Below, piece by piece: positions 16,497-29,330 of a stretch of DNA of 64,000 bases. Each line of letters starts with the position of its first letter. The first letter of the stretch is position 1. A program made the translations under genes and the position numbers. The DNA lies in NCBI GenBank assembly GCA_963829725.1, contig CAWHJW010000005.1, forward strand, positions 682,001-746,000, in the 5' to 3' direction. The stretch comes from RYN-230 sp963829725. Lineage in GTDB: Bacteria > Actinomycetota > Actinomycetes > Streptosporangiales > Streptosporangiaceae. The notes under the pieces are model-generated. The model searched no databases and had not been told where the DNA came from. It saw only the letters and a list, made by a program, of their open reading frames with translations.

Positions 16497-17321
16497 GTGG
16501 ATGAGTACGCGGACGACGACGCTCGCCCGGGCCGGCTGCTGATCATCGGCGGCGGCGAGGACCGGTGCTGCGGCACCGGGGTGCTGGACCGGTTCGTCGA
16601 GCTGTGCGGCGGCAGCCAGGCCCGGATCACCCTGGTCACCACGGCGACCGGGGTTCCCGACGAGGTGCACGCCGAATACCAGCAGGTGTTCCGCAAGCTC
16701 GGCGTGGACCAGACCAGCGAACTGCGGCTGCACGGCCGGGCGGACGCCGACTCACCGGCCGCGGCGGCCGCGCTGCGCGCCAGCACCGGGGTCTTCTTCA
16801 CCGGCGGTGATCAGTCCCGCATCCTGGCCCTGGTCGGGTCGGCCGTCAACGACATCCTGCGCGAGCAACTGCCCCGCGGCCTGGTCGTCGCGGGGACCAG
16901 CGCGGGCGCGACCGCACTGGGCCGCACCATGATCCTCGGCGGTGAGGGCGCCGACGTGTCGGCCGCGGCCGTGCGCACCGGCCCGGGTCTCGGGCTGCTG
17001 CCCGGCCTCCTCATCGACATGCACCTCGCCGAGCGCGGCCGGCTGCCCCGGCTGCTGTCCGCGGTGGCGCTCGACCCGGAGCACCTTGGGGTGGGCATCG
17101 ACGAGAACACCGCGATCTGCGTGACCGGGGACACCTTCGAGGTACTCGGCAGCGGGGTGGCCACCGTGGTGGACGCGGAGCGGTCCACCGTCGTGCACGC
17201 GGCCAGCGACTGTGAGCCGATCACCCTGTTCGACGTCCGGCTGCACCTGATGCCCGCCGGGTGCGTGTTCGACATCGGGGCGCGCGCGCCGGCCATCGGC
17301 CCGGCGCACCACCGCTACTAG
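16497..17321 (+). CDS. cphB: Cyanophycinase (peptidase S51)
   Basis: 274 residues. Cyanophycinase cleaves the poly-Asp/Arg storage polymer cyanophycin into beta-Asp-Arg dipeptides. Seen: LLIIGGGEDR, GVFFTGGDQSRI and the nucleophile elbow VAGTSAGATALG with Ser135, the S51 catalytic serine; DENTAICV follows later. Length matches bacterial CphB. The start is GTG at 16497. It lies 75 bp before cyanophycin synthetase on the same strand, making a make-and-break pair for a nitrogen store. Confidence 0.93.
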   Translation: MDEYADDDARPGRLLIIGGGEDRCCGTGVLDRFVELCGGSQARITLVTTATGVPDEVHAEYQQVFRKLGVDQTSELRLHGRADADSPAAAAALRASTGVFFTGGDQSRILALVGSAVNDILREQLPRGLVVAGTSAGATALGRTMILGGEGADVSAAAVRTGPGLGLLPGLLIDMHLAERGRLPRLLSAVALDPEHLGVGIDENTAICVTGDTFEVLGSGVATVVDAERSTVVHAASDCEPITLFDVRLHLMPAGCVFDIGARAPAIGPAHHRY

Positions 17322-17396
17322 GCCCGCACGTCACGGCAGCCAACACCACAACCACCCAGCAGAGCCCCGCCTGGACGCCTGACCGAGGGAGCACGC

Positions 17397-21554
<4,158 letters not shown>

Positions 21555-22376
21555 GGGCAGCCACAGCCGGGCGGCCCGGTACATGGCGTAGCAGAACAGC
21601 CCGGGCATGAGCGCGGACAGCAGGTTGTAGGACACACTCGGCCCGAAGAGCACGGTGACCGGCATCATCACCAGGTCCGGCAGCGGCATCAGCGCGTGCA
21701 GCCCGAGCTGAGCGCCCACCGGCGCGGCAATGGCCGTGGTGAACCACGGGCTGCCGAGGTGCTCGACCTGGTGCGCGACCCACCAGAAACCCCACACGTA
21801 CGCGCCCGCGTCCCGGGTCGCGGGCAGCTTCCCGGCCAGGTAGGTGGCCCGCGGCCAGCTCACCGCGATTCCCGCGGCGATGAAGCAGGCCGCCGCGACC
21901 AGGTGCTGGCGGACAGGGTGCCCGGCCAGCAGGCCGCCCAGGCCCGGGCGGCCGGGCGACGTGCCCGGCCAGCCGGCCGGCGCGCCTGGGCCGCCCGGCT
22001 CCGCCGGCCCCAGCGGTCACACCGGTGCCAGAGATCTCAGCTGTCCCATCGCTCCCACCGGTTCCGCTGACCCCAGCGATCCCGCCGGTCCCAGCAGCAT
22101 CAGCCGTCCAGGCCGAGGCGGGCTGCTCATCCGCGTCGGCCAGGGCTGCCGGGGCGCCGGCCCCAGCTGGCTGGGGACTCCCGGGCGCCGCAGCCGCGAT
22201 CCCGGGCATACCCGAACCAGAGCTGGGCGAAGGGGGGCCTGCCAGCTCGGCGTAATCAGCGCCGGTCAGCCTCTGGTACTCGACACCCGGCGCACTCCCC
22301 GTGGCCCCCTCCCCCTGGTGACCCGCTCCGTCCATCCGCTCTCCTCGCCGGCCTGAGCCGGATCGACTGCCTGGGG

Positions 22377-23402
22377 TTACAGCCGCCCTTCCTGGACTGC
22401 CTGCTCGATCCAGGGGATTACCTCGTCGAGCATCTCCTCGAGGGTCGTGGTGGCCTCGTAACCGAGCACCCGCTTGGCCTTCTCCACGTCCGGGACCCGC
22501 TTCTGCACGTCGTACTCGTACGGCTGGTCCGATTCCAGGCGGAGGGGCACGCCCGGGCCTTTGATCTTCCGCCAGATGACCTCGGCCAGCTCGGCGACGC
22601 TCGTGGACTGGACGGTGGACAGGTTGAAGTCGTCATTGACCGCGTCGGGGTGCAGCAGCGCGGTCACGACCCCCTTGGCCAGGTCGCCACCGTAGGTGTA
22701 GTGCCGGACCTGGTTGCCCTCGCCGAGGATGCGCAGCGGGTCCTGGCCCTTGAGCACCTTCTGCGCCAGGTCGGGCACGACATGCGACATGGCCAGCTTC
22801 ACGTTGCCGGACAGCACCTCGACCTCGCCGAGGGCCCGGCCCTCGCCTACCCCGACGCAGTTGAACGGGCGCAGGATCGTGTACGGCAGCCGGTACTGGT
22901 CCCAGGCGGCGCGGGCGTAGTACTCCACAGCCAGCTTCTGGAAGCCGTAGGAGGACAGCGGCGGCGGGATGCGGCGCTCGTCACCCTCCTTGGACGGCCA
23001 CTGCTCGGTGCTCTCATAAACCATGGACGAGCTGACGTAGGTCATCTTCTGCAGTGTCCCGGCCTTGTGCGCAGCCAGCGCGGCGTCACAGCTGGCCGCC
23101 ATGATGCGCTCGTTGGTGGCGAGCAGGTCGTAGGCGTATGCGTGGAAGTAGGAGATACCGCCGATCATCGCCGCGCCCGCGATGAAGTGGTCGCAGTCCT
23201 CGAGCAGCTCGGTCACCAGCCCCACGTCCCGCGCGTCGCCCTCGACGAAGTGGTAGTTCGGATGATCGTCGTAACTGTGCTTCACCGGGCCGTACTTGGA
23301 GAAGTTGTCCAGGCCGACAACGGTGTGGCCGCTGTCGAGCAACTCCTGGACCACATAGCCGCCGATGAAGCCGGCCGATCCGGTGACCAGAACCTTAACC
23401 AC
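22377..23402 (-). CDS. NAD-dependent nucleotide-sugar epimerase/dehydratase
   Basis: 341 residues of the extended SDR family. Seen: the NAD-binding TGSAGFIGG (7-15), the LDNFSKYG acceptor region with Asp32, catalytic SSSMVYES and Tyr152-x3-Lys156 (SYGFQKL), then LRPFNCVGVGEG and RHYTYGGDLAKG near the sugar nucleotide site. It probably epimerises or dehydrates a UDP- or dTDP-linked sugar for an exopolysaccharide or glycolipid. It lies 10 bp after the GT2 gene and 41 bp before the membrane protein gene, one operon. Confidence 0.9.
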   Translation of the reverse strand: MVKVLVTGSAGFIGGYVVQELLDSGHTVVGLDNFSKYGPVKHSYDDHPNYHFVEGDARDVGLVTELLEDCDHFIAGAAMIGGISYFHAYAYDLLATNERIMAASCDAALAAHKAGTLQKMTYVSSSMVYESTEQWPSKEGDERRIPPPLSSYGFQKLAVEYYARAAWDQYRLPYTILRPFNCVGVGEGRALGEVEVLSGNVKLAMSHVVPDLAQKVLKGQDPLRILGEGNQVRHYTYGGDLAKGVVTALLHPDAVNDDFNLSTVQSTSVAELAEVIWRKIKGPGVPLRLESDQPYEYDVQKRVPDVEKAKRVLGYEATTTLEEMLDEVIPWIEQAVQEGRL

Positions 23403-23412
23403 GAACTACTCC

Positions 23413-24231
23413 TCAGCTTTCTGTTTCAGTCTCGGCCGCTTGGTGGCCGCTGCCCGGCGTCTCACTGTCCGGGGTCTTGGATGGGTCGGGGGGCGGGCTG
23501 GCCTCGGCCAGGGCGGCCAGTTGCTCCAGGGATAGCTTCGGGCCGAAGGCGAAACGGTACCAATGCAGGTAACCCGGAAGCCACCGAACGAGCTCGAAGC
23601 GGGAATCGCCCAGCGAGCGGTCCAGCCAGATCGTCGGGATCTCGGCCACCGGCCGCCGCAGCCGGGTCGCCTTGACCGTCAGTTCCAGCCCGATCTCGAA
23701 GCCGGTCCGGGAGTCGATGCCGACCTCCCGGACGAATTCGGTGGAGTACGCCTTGAAGCTGTTGGTGGCGTCCCTGGTGCCCACCCTGGCCAGCAGGTGC
23801 AACGTCCGGCCCGCGCCACGGGACAGGGCCCGCTTGACCCGCGGGCCGCCCACCTGCTGACCACCGGGCATGTAGCGGGACGCGGCGGCTACCACCACAC
23901 CCCGCTCCACCAGCCGGGCCAGCTCGTCGATCTGCCGCGGGTCGTCACTGCCATCGGCCATGGTGACCACCGTTACCGGGGACTGCGCCTCATCGAAGCC
24001 GTACCGGATGGCATTGGCCGGCCCGCGCCCGTACACGTTGTGCACCCCGCGCACCCGCGGGTCGGCCTTGCTGGCCTTCTCGATGTACGGGACCGTGGTG
24101 TCTTCCGGCATGTCGTAGACGACCAGTACCTCGCACGGCGAGGTAACAGCGCGCAGAATCCGGTCCAGGCAGGGCATGATTGCCTCGCCCTCGTTGTAGA
24201 CCGGGATTACCACGGTCACTTCGGGCTTCAT
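23413..24231 (-). CDS. Glycosyltransferase family 2
   Basis: 272 residues with a GT-A fold similar to DPM1/ArnC-type synthases. Seen: VTVVIPVYNEGEAIMPCLDRI at the start, VLVVYDMPED, the metal-binding MADGSDDP near residue 91 and a short C-terminal tail rich in Pro/Ser/Glu. No membrane segment. It probably charges a polyprenyl phosphate that the multi-pass membrane protein of the same operon then uses (inference). Its ATG overlaps the stop of a 14-codon ORF. Confidence 0.9.
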   Translation of the reverse strand: MKPEVTVVIPVYNEGEAIMPCLDRILRAVTSPCEVLVVYDMPEDTTVPYIEKASKADPRVRGVHNVYGRGPANAIRYGFDEAQSPVTVVTMADGSDDPRQIDELARLVERGVVVAAASRYMPGGQQVGGPRVKRALSRGAGRTLHLLARVGTRDATNSFKAYSTEFVREVGIDSRTGFEIGLELTVKATRLRRPVAEIPTIWLDRSLGDSRFELVRWLPGYLHWYRFAFGPKLSLEQLAALAEASPPPDPSKTPDSETPGSGHQAAETETES

Positions 24232-24272
24232 AGCCGGTCGCCGCCTGGCGGCGCCTCGTCTTCGGTAACCAT
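24228..24272 (-). CDS. 14-codon leader ORF coupled to the GT2 gene
   Basis: ATG at 24272 preceded by GCGAGGGGC, encoding MVTEDEAPPGGDRL, with its TGA embedded in the GT2 start (ATGA). The strong ribosome binding site sits here and none as good precedes the GT2 ATG, so the peptide likely serves to bring ribosomes to the GT2 start. It is too short to assign. Confidence 0.5.
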   Translation of the reverse strand: MVTEDEAPPGGDRL

Positions 24273-24586
24273 GCTGCCCCTCGCTTAACGGCGAACCTGC
24301 AGTGATCAGCCTGCGTTCCGGCCCGGCGGTGAGCAGTCACCGCCGCGGTTCCCCACGACCCCGGAGTCACTCGGGTACCAGAGGCCACGCTCTCTGCCGG
24401 CACCCACCCCGGAGCACACCTGTAACACCAGGCATCGCTCCGAGCGGAGCAAATGGCCACATTACCGGATTCCGGGCTACGGCAAGATACCTCATACCCA
24501 GTCGCATTCGCGATTAGAGCGCAAATGAGCAATACAGCTGACTACTAACGGCAAAGGTGACGCAAAGAGGCCAGCCTGGACCACGT
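24273..24586. other. Intergenic region upstream of the sugar operon
   Basis: About 314 bases with no gene. It is less GC-rich than its surroundings near 24,470-24,560, the most likely promoter area for the leftward GT2 operon. I could not place convincing -35/-10 boxes with normal spacing. Confidence 0.4.
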
Positions 24587-25735
24587 TCAGCCGCCAGCTG
24601 ACGCAGTGGGCAGGGTGACTCCGGCGTGTGACCAGGGCCGGGTGAACCCCACCGGGTTACCGTCCCCGGCGGCCGCACCGGGGGCACCGAAGGATGAAAT
24701 CCGGATGGGGAAGCCGGTGGCGTAGGCCTCGATCATCGTGTGCTTGCCGATAACCAGGCCGACGTGACCGGGCGAGGCCGGGGTCCCGTCCGACCCGGCG
24801 AAGAAGACCAGGTCCCCCGGCTGCACCTGGCTGGCCGGGACCTGCGGCCCCCATGCCCACTGCTGCTCGGAGGTCCGCGGGATGCTGATCCCGGCAGCGC
24901 GGTAGGCCATCACCACCAGCCCGGAGCAGTCGAACGCGTCCGGCCCGGTACCACCCCACAGGTACGGCTTGCCCAGCTGCTCCCGCGCGAAGGTGATCGC
25001 GGCCGCGACCACACCGTTGGGCACCTGAGCGGTCTGCACGCTGGTCAGGCACTCCGGCGCGGTGACGGTGGAACTCGAGTTGGTCAGCACGTAGCCGCCG
25101 CGGCTGTACACGCCCGCCCAGTACAGCACCTGCTGCACGTAGGACTGCAGGTGGTTGTAGGCGAAGATGGCCCCGCTCACGTTGCTCTGCACGCCGTGCG
25201 CCAGCAGGTACTTGGCCGCCCCGGCGATGGCGTCCGCAGGCTCGTACACACTGGCGATGCCGTCCCCGTTGCCGTCGGTGGCCACCCCGCTCACCACTTC
25301 GGAGGCTGGGTGCACCGGCGCGCCGCCCCAGGTATTAGTGGAGGCGCCGCCGATGCCGATCTGCATGGGACCGGCCGCGCCGAACCCGTTTTGCCCGGAA
25401 TGAACCCCGGGCAGGTTCGACTGCCCGTCATTGCTCTCGATCTTGCCGATGCCGGCCAGGATCACCCAGGGTACCCCGTAGCGCTGCCCGGTCTGCTTGA
25501 ACAGGGCCAGGTAGTCGGCCGGGACGGAGTTGCTCGCGGTCGTGGTGGCCGCCGGCTGGCTGGCGCTGGCCGCCGGGCTGGGGCAGCCCACGCCGGCCGA
25601 CAGGAACAGGCTCGCCCCGCCCACCATGGCCATCGGGATCAGGGCCACGCTGGTGACCAGCAGGGCAGCCAGGCCGATCGCCACCACGACGGCGGCCCGG
25701 CCCCGGCTGAAGGTGAAGCTGGGCCGCCAGTTCAT
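24587..25735 (-). CDS. Bifunctional lytic transglycosylase / NlpC-P60 peptidase (T4SS muramidase)
   Basis: 382 residues. One membrane anchor (about 14-48), then an SLT-type transglycosylase domain (about 75-200; catalytic Glu100 in GKIES) and an NlpC/P60 domain (about 243-370) with Cys270 in FDCSGLV and His324 in SPGHVGLVIG. Such two-domain enzymes (TraG/TcpG type) open peptidoglycan for Gram-positive conjugation machines. It is the last gene of the leftward T4SS-like operon, 16 bp after the VirB8-like gene. All catalytic residues appear intact. Confidence 0.92.
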   Translation of the reverse strand: MNWRPSFTFSRGRAAVVVAIGLAALLVTSVALIPMAMVGGASLFLSAGVGCPSPAASASQPAATTTASNSVPADYLALFKQTGQRYGVPWVILAGIGKIESNDGQSNLPGVHSGQNGFGAAGPMQIGIGGASTNTWGGAPVHPASEVVSGVATDGNGDGIASVYEPADAIAGAAKYLLAHGVQSNVSGAIFAYNHLQSYVQQVLYWAGVYSRGGYVLTNSSSTVTAPECLTSVQTAQVPNGVVAAAITFAREQLGKPYLWGGTGPDAFDCSGLVVMAYRAAGISIPRTSEQQWAWGPQVPASQVQPGDLVFFAGSDGTPASPGHVGLVIGKHTMIEAYATGFPIRISSFGAPGAAAGDGNPVGFTRPWSHAGVTLPTASAGG

Positions 25736-25751
25736 AACCGTGGCGCCCGGC

Positions 25752-26402
25752 TCACGAGTTCCCCGCGTTGCTCAGCTCGATGTCGTTGACCAGCCAGGTG
25801 CCGCCAGTGTTGATCACGGTCACCGCGTACTGCCCATTGGTCTGGCTCTTGCCCTGCTTGCTGTGCAGCGTCTGCTTGATGGTCACCACGAAGATCAGGC
25901 TGGACGCGCCGAAGGCCCGCAGCGAGTTGATCGCCGCCCGGGCCGTGGACACCTGCCGCTGGCTGGTGCGCGGCCTGGCCACGGCCGGGAGCGCCCAGCC
26001 GCGCGCCAGGGTGGCGCTCAGCTGGCTGGTGGCCAGGTTCCGCAGCGCTGACGCGTAAGCGTTGGCGCTCTCCGTATAGGACCAGGTGTCGTAGGCGGCC
26101 CCGAAGGCTTCCGTCACGCTGGCCGCCCGGGCCAGGTCGGCCTGGCTGAAGGGCAGCCAGGCGTAAATGTCGGGGGCCGAGGAAGCCGGAGGCGCTGCCG
26201 TGGCCGGGCTCGGCGCGGGCGCCGCTGTGCTGGCCGCGGGAGCCGCCGGGTGGCTGGCCGTGGTGCTGGCCCGCGCCGCGGCAGGGTGCCCCTGGCCCAG
26301 GGCCGCGCGAACCCCGGGGATGAGCAGGTAGGCGCCGGTCCCGCCGAGCACCACGACGATGCCCAGGAAGGCCAGCACCCGCTGCGCCGGGCTCAGCTCC
26401 AT
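25752..26402 (-). CDS. Single-pass membrane protein, VirB8-like
   Basis: 216 residues: a short cytoplasmic start, one membrane helix (about 9-30), an Ala/Pro/Thr-rich linker (35-75) and a C-terminal domain (80-216) whose pattern, ending in GTWLVNDIELS, fits an NTF2-like fold of the kind used by VirB8/TcpC scaffold proteins. No direct family recognition beyond this. It lies 9 bp after the VirB6-like gene, in the same operon. Confidence 0.7.
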   Translation of the reverse strand: MELSPAQRVLAFLGIVVVLGGTGAYLLIPGVRAALGQGHPAAARASTTASHPAAPAASTAAPAPSPATAAPPASSAPDIYAWLPFSQADLARAASVTEAFGAAYDTWSYTESANAYASALRNLATSQLSATLARGWALPAVARPRTSQRQVSTARAAINSLRAFGASSLIFVVTIKQTLHSKQGKSQTNGQYAVTVINTGGTWLVNDIELSNAGNS

Positions 26403-26411
26403 CGCGATCCG

Positions 26412-29279
26412 CTACTTCCTGCGGCGCACCGGCCGGAGCCAGAATGGCACGGCCGGGCCGTTGTCGGCGCCCGCCTGGCCGGCGCCCGCCTGGCCGGCTG
26501 ACGGAGCTCCCCCGGCCGGCATCCCGCAGGCCGGCGTCGCGCTGGCCGGGCGGCTCGCTGCCGGCCGGGCGGCACCAGGCTCGGCCGCCCGGACGCGCGG
26601 CGGCGGCGCGCTGCGCTCCGGGCCACGGGCCGGGCTGACGCTGCGGGCCGGCGGGCCGCCGCCCGCGAACGGGCCGCTACCGCTGCTGGCCGGGCCGCTG
26701 CTGGCCGGGCCGCTGCTGGCCGCGGGGCCCGGGCCACGGGCCGGGCTGGGGGCACGGGTCGGCGCACCACGCGACGGCCCGGCGCCGAACCAGGGTGGCG
26801 CGGCCCCCGGGGACTGGCCCGGCGCGGCCGCGCCGGGCGGCCGCCCCCCGCCTCCGGACGGGCGAGCCGCATCGCCGGACGGCCGCGGTGCGGCAGGCTG
26901 ACGGGGTGCGGCACCCGGCCAGCGCTGCCGGGACGATGCCTGCTGCTGGCGGGGCGGTGCCGCGGCCGGGCCGCCGCCCGCCGCTCCGCCTGCCGGGCCG
27001 CCGCCCGCCGCTCCGCCTGCCGGGCCCGCGGCCGCCCCGGAGCCAGCCGCCGGTGCGGCACCGGGCGCCCGGGCCGTCCCCGGCGCGGCCGCGCCGGGGG
27101 CACGGCCTGCCGCGGTATCGCCGCCAGCCGCGCGGGACCAGCCGCTCGGCGTGCGCTGGGCGGTCCCGTCCCGGGCCGGGAGGTCCAGCGGCGGGGCGGC
27201 CCCCGGGCTGCTTTCCAGGCCGGCCGCGGCCCGGCCGCGGCCCCGGGCGGCCGACCCGCCGGCCCGTCCCGTCCCCGCCTGGTAGCCGTCCTCGCCCGCC
27301 GCCTCGCCGGCCGCGGTGTCCTGCTCCCGGGCGGTCCCGGTATCGGTATCGGTGCGGGCCCCCCTGGAAGCGGCCGACGAGCCCACTGCGGCACCGGCCG
27401 CCGCGCCCGCTCCCCCGGCCACCGCCACCTGGGCGGCCAGCCCCGCCGCCTGGCCGGGATTGCGCCGTGCCCAGCGCCCCGCCCGGTAGGCGGCGAAGCC
27501 CGGCACGCCGACGGTGGCCGCGTCCACGGTGTTGCGTCGTGCGGTGCTGCCCGCCCGGACCAGTTCCGCCTCGCCGCGCTCCCGCGACCCGACCATGCCG
27601 TAGCCGACCGCCGAGAACAAGTGCACGAACGGCTTCCTGTAGATGAAGACGGCCACCGTGACCAGGGCGATCATCAGGATCTTGAGTGCCCATGGCAACG
27701 CGGCGTCACTGGTGCCCATGATCAGCGAATAGGCGTACAGCAGCACGCTCAGCACCAGCGCGATGGCCGCCTGCTTGAGCAGCACGCCGACGAGCATCTC
27801 GAGCCAGCGCAGCGCCACCACCCGGCCGAAGCCCGGATGGGTGCCGACGATGAGGAAGAACGGCCCGGCCACGAGGAGCAGCAGGAACCCCAGCTTCAGG
27901 ATGATCAGGGTGATGGCGATCAGCAGCACGAGCACCCCCGCCACCAGCGCGGCGAACAGGGCCGCGAAGGCTATCTCCAGCCGGGTGGGGTACTGGTTGC
28001 CCTGGAACAGCGAGTAGACGCCGGGCTCGTTCTGCTTGAGCGACGCGGCGATGCCCGCGTACGCATCCTGCTTGGCGGTGATCAGCGACGAGGACGGCGT
28101 CTCGTTAGTGGCGATAGCCTGCGCCCACAGCAGCTGGCGGCCGTAGGTGTTGACCACGGTCGGCTTGGCGCCGTTGCCGGTCGTGTAGACGGTGGTGCCG
28201 AACTCGCCATCCAGCCATGGCTTGCAGACCAGCACCGACCACAGCTGGTTGGCGTTCTGGTCCACGATCGACGAGCCGCCGGTGTAGCTGAAGCTGGCCG
28301 TCTTGGCTTGCGGGTCATGGCTGGTCACCGGCACGCAGTCACTCTGCGGCGGGCTGGGCAGCCCGGCGAACGCCACGTTGAGCGTCTGGGTGATGCCGTT
28401 GGACACGGTCCTGCCCAGGCCGGTGAAGTCGGCCTGGCCGATCAGCCAGATCGCCGCCGCGCAGGCCACCACCATCCAGATGGTGCCCTCGATGGTCCGG
28501 GTGGCCCGCTTGCGGATCAGCCCCTGCCAGGCCAGCCAGATGGCGCCGAGGATGACCACCGGGGCCAGGTAGGGGAAGTAGATGGCGTTGCCCAAGCCGG
28601 TGATCAGCCGGTCCACCGCCCCGGTCAGCCAGGACAGGATGCCCTCGCCGGCCGCGGACTGGTACACGGTGATGGTCACCCGGTCCAGGGCCTTGGCCGC
28701 GTCGAACACCATGCCCGCCACGCTGTTGCCGATCAGCGACGTCATGTCCGAGCACTGCAGGCCGTAGGCGGCCCAGGTCTGCCCGGCCATCCCGTAGCTG
28801 TTGTACAGCGTGCTGGCGGGCTTGGCGCCGGACGCCGGCGGCCGGATCAGCGCGTCAATGCCGCCGGAAGCGGCCTCGGGGGTGGGGACGGACGGCTGGC
28901 AGATGTTGTTGAGGTCGCCAATTAAACCGCTGGATCCCGCATTGCACAGGCCTACCAGGCCGCCGATATCGCCGATCCCAGGCACCGAGCAGATGCCGGA
29001 CGGCGCGGCTGGACGGGTCACCGTGGCGATCTGCGCGGCCCCGGCCGGGACGCCGGTGCGTGCCGCTCCCCCGGCCCGGGCGGTCTGGCCGGCCGCGGCC
29101 GGCCGGGTCACGGCGGCGTGCTGCACCGCGACCGTGGCGGAAGCGGGCGCGCCGACCGCTGCCTGGGCGATGGCCGGCGTCCCGAGGACCCCCGCGCCGG
29201 CCACGGCGAGGAGCACGCCGGGCACCGTCAGGGCTCTGCGGGCCGCCGCGGCGGCCCGGCGGACGAGTCTGGCCATCAT
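26412..29279 (-). CDS. VirB6/TrbL-like polytopic membrane protein with long disordered tail
   Basis: 955 residues. A signal-like hydrophobic start (about 15-40), a Cys-containing domain (95-175), then about seven to eight membrane helices (210-590), and after residue 600 a Gly/Ala/Pro/Arg-rich tail of about 350 residues. VirB6/TrbL proteins form part of the inner-membrane channel of conjugation systems. GAGGAG precedes two consecutive ATG codons, and the second (29276) has the better spacing. The tail contains a short repeated AAGGGPAGG-type unit near 26,990-27,020. Confidence 0.8.
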   Translation of the reverse strand: MMARLVRRAAAAARRALTVPGVLLAVAGAGVLGTPAIAQAAVGAPASATVAVQHAAVTRPAAAGQTARAGGAARTGVPAGAAQIATVTRPAAPSGICSVPGIGDIGGLVGLCNAGSSGLIGDLNNICQPSVPTPEAASGGIDALIRPPASGAKPASTLYNSYGMAGQTWAAYGLQCSDMTSLIGNSVAGMVFDAAKALDRVTITVYQSAAGEGILSWLTGAVDRLITGLGNAIYFPYLAPVVILGAIWLAWQGLIRKRATRTIEGTIWMVVACAAAIWLIGQADFTGLGRTVSNGITQTLNVAFAGLPSPPQSDCVPVTSHDPQAKTASFSYTGGSSIVDQNANQLWSVLVCKPWLDGEFGTTVYTTGNGAKPTVVNTYGRQLLWAQAIATNETPSSSLITAKQDAYAGIAASLKQNEPGVYSLFQGNQYPTRLEIAFAALFAALVAGVLVLLIAITLIILKLGFLLLLVAGPFFLIVGTHPGFGRVVALRWLEMLVGVLLKQAAIALVLSVLLYAYSLIMGTSDAALPWALKILMIALVTVAVFIYRKPFVHLFSAVGYGMVGSRERGEAELVRAGSTARRNTVDAATVGVPGFAAYRAGRWARRNPGQAAGLAAQVAVAGGAGAAAGAAVGSSAASRGARTDTDTGTAREQDTAAGEAAGEDGYQAGTGRAGGSAARGRGRAAAGLESSPGAAPPLDLPARDGTAQRTPSGWSRAAGGDTAAGRAPGAAAPGTARAPGAAPAAGSGAAAGPAGGAAGGGPAGGAAGGGPAAAPPRQQQASSRQRWPGAAPRQPAAPRPSGDAARPSGGGGRPPGAAAPGQSPGAAPPWFGAGPSRGAPTRAPSPARGPGPAASSGPASSGPASSGSGPFAGGGPPARSVSPARGPERSAPPPRVRAAEPGAARPAASRPASATPACGMPAGGAPSAGQAGAGQAGADNGPAVPFWLRPVRRRK

Positions 29280-29330
29280 GGGCTCCTCAAGCCTGGGGGA
29301 AGGCTGGCAGGGGCATGCGTGCGGAACCGG

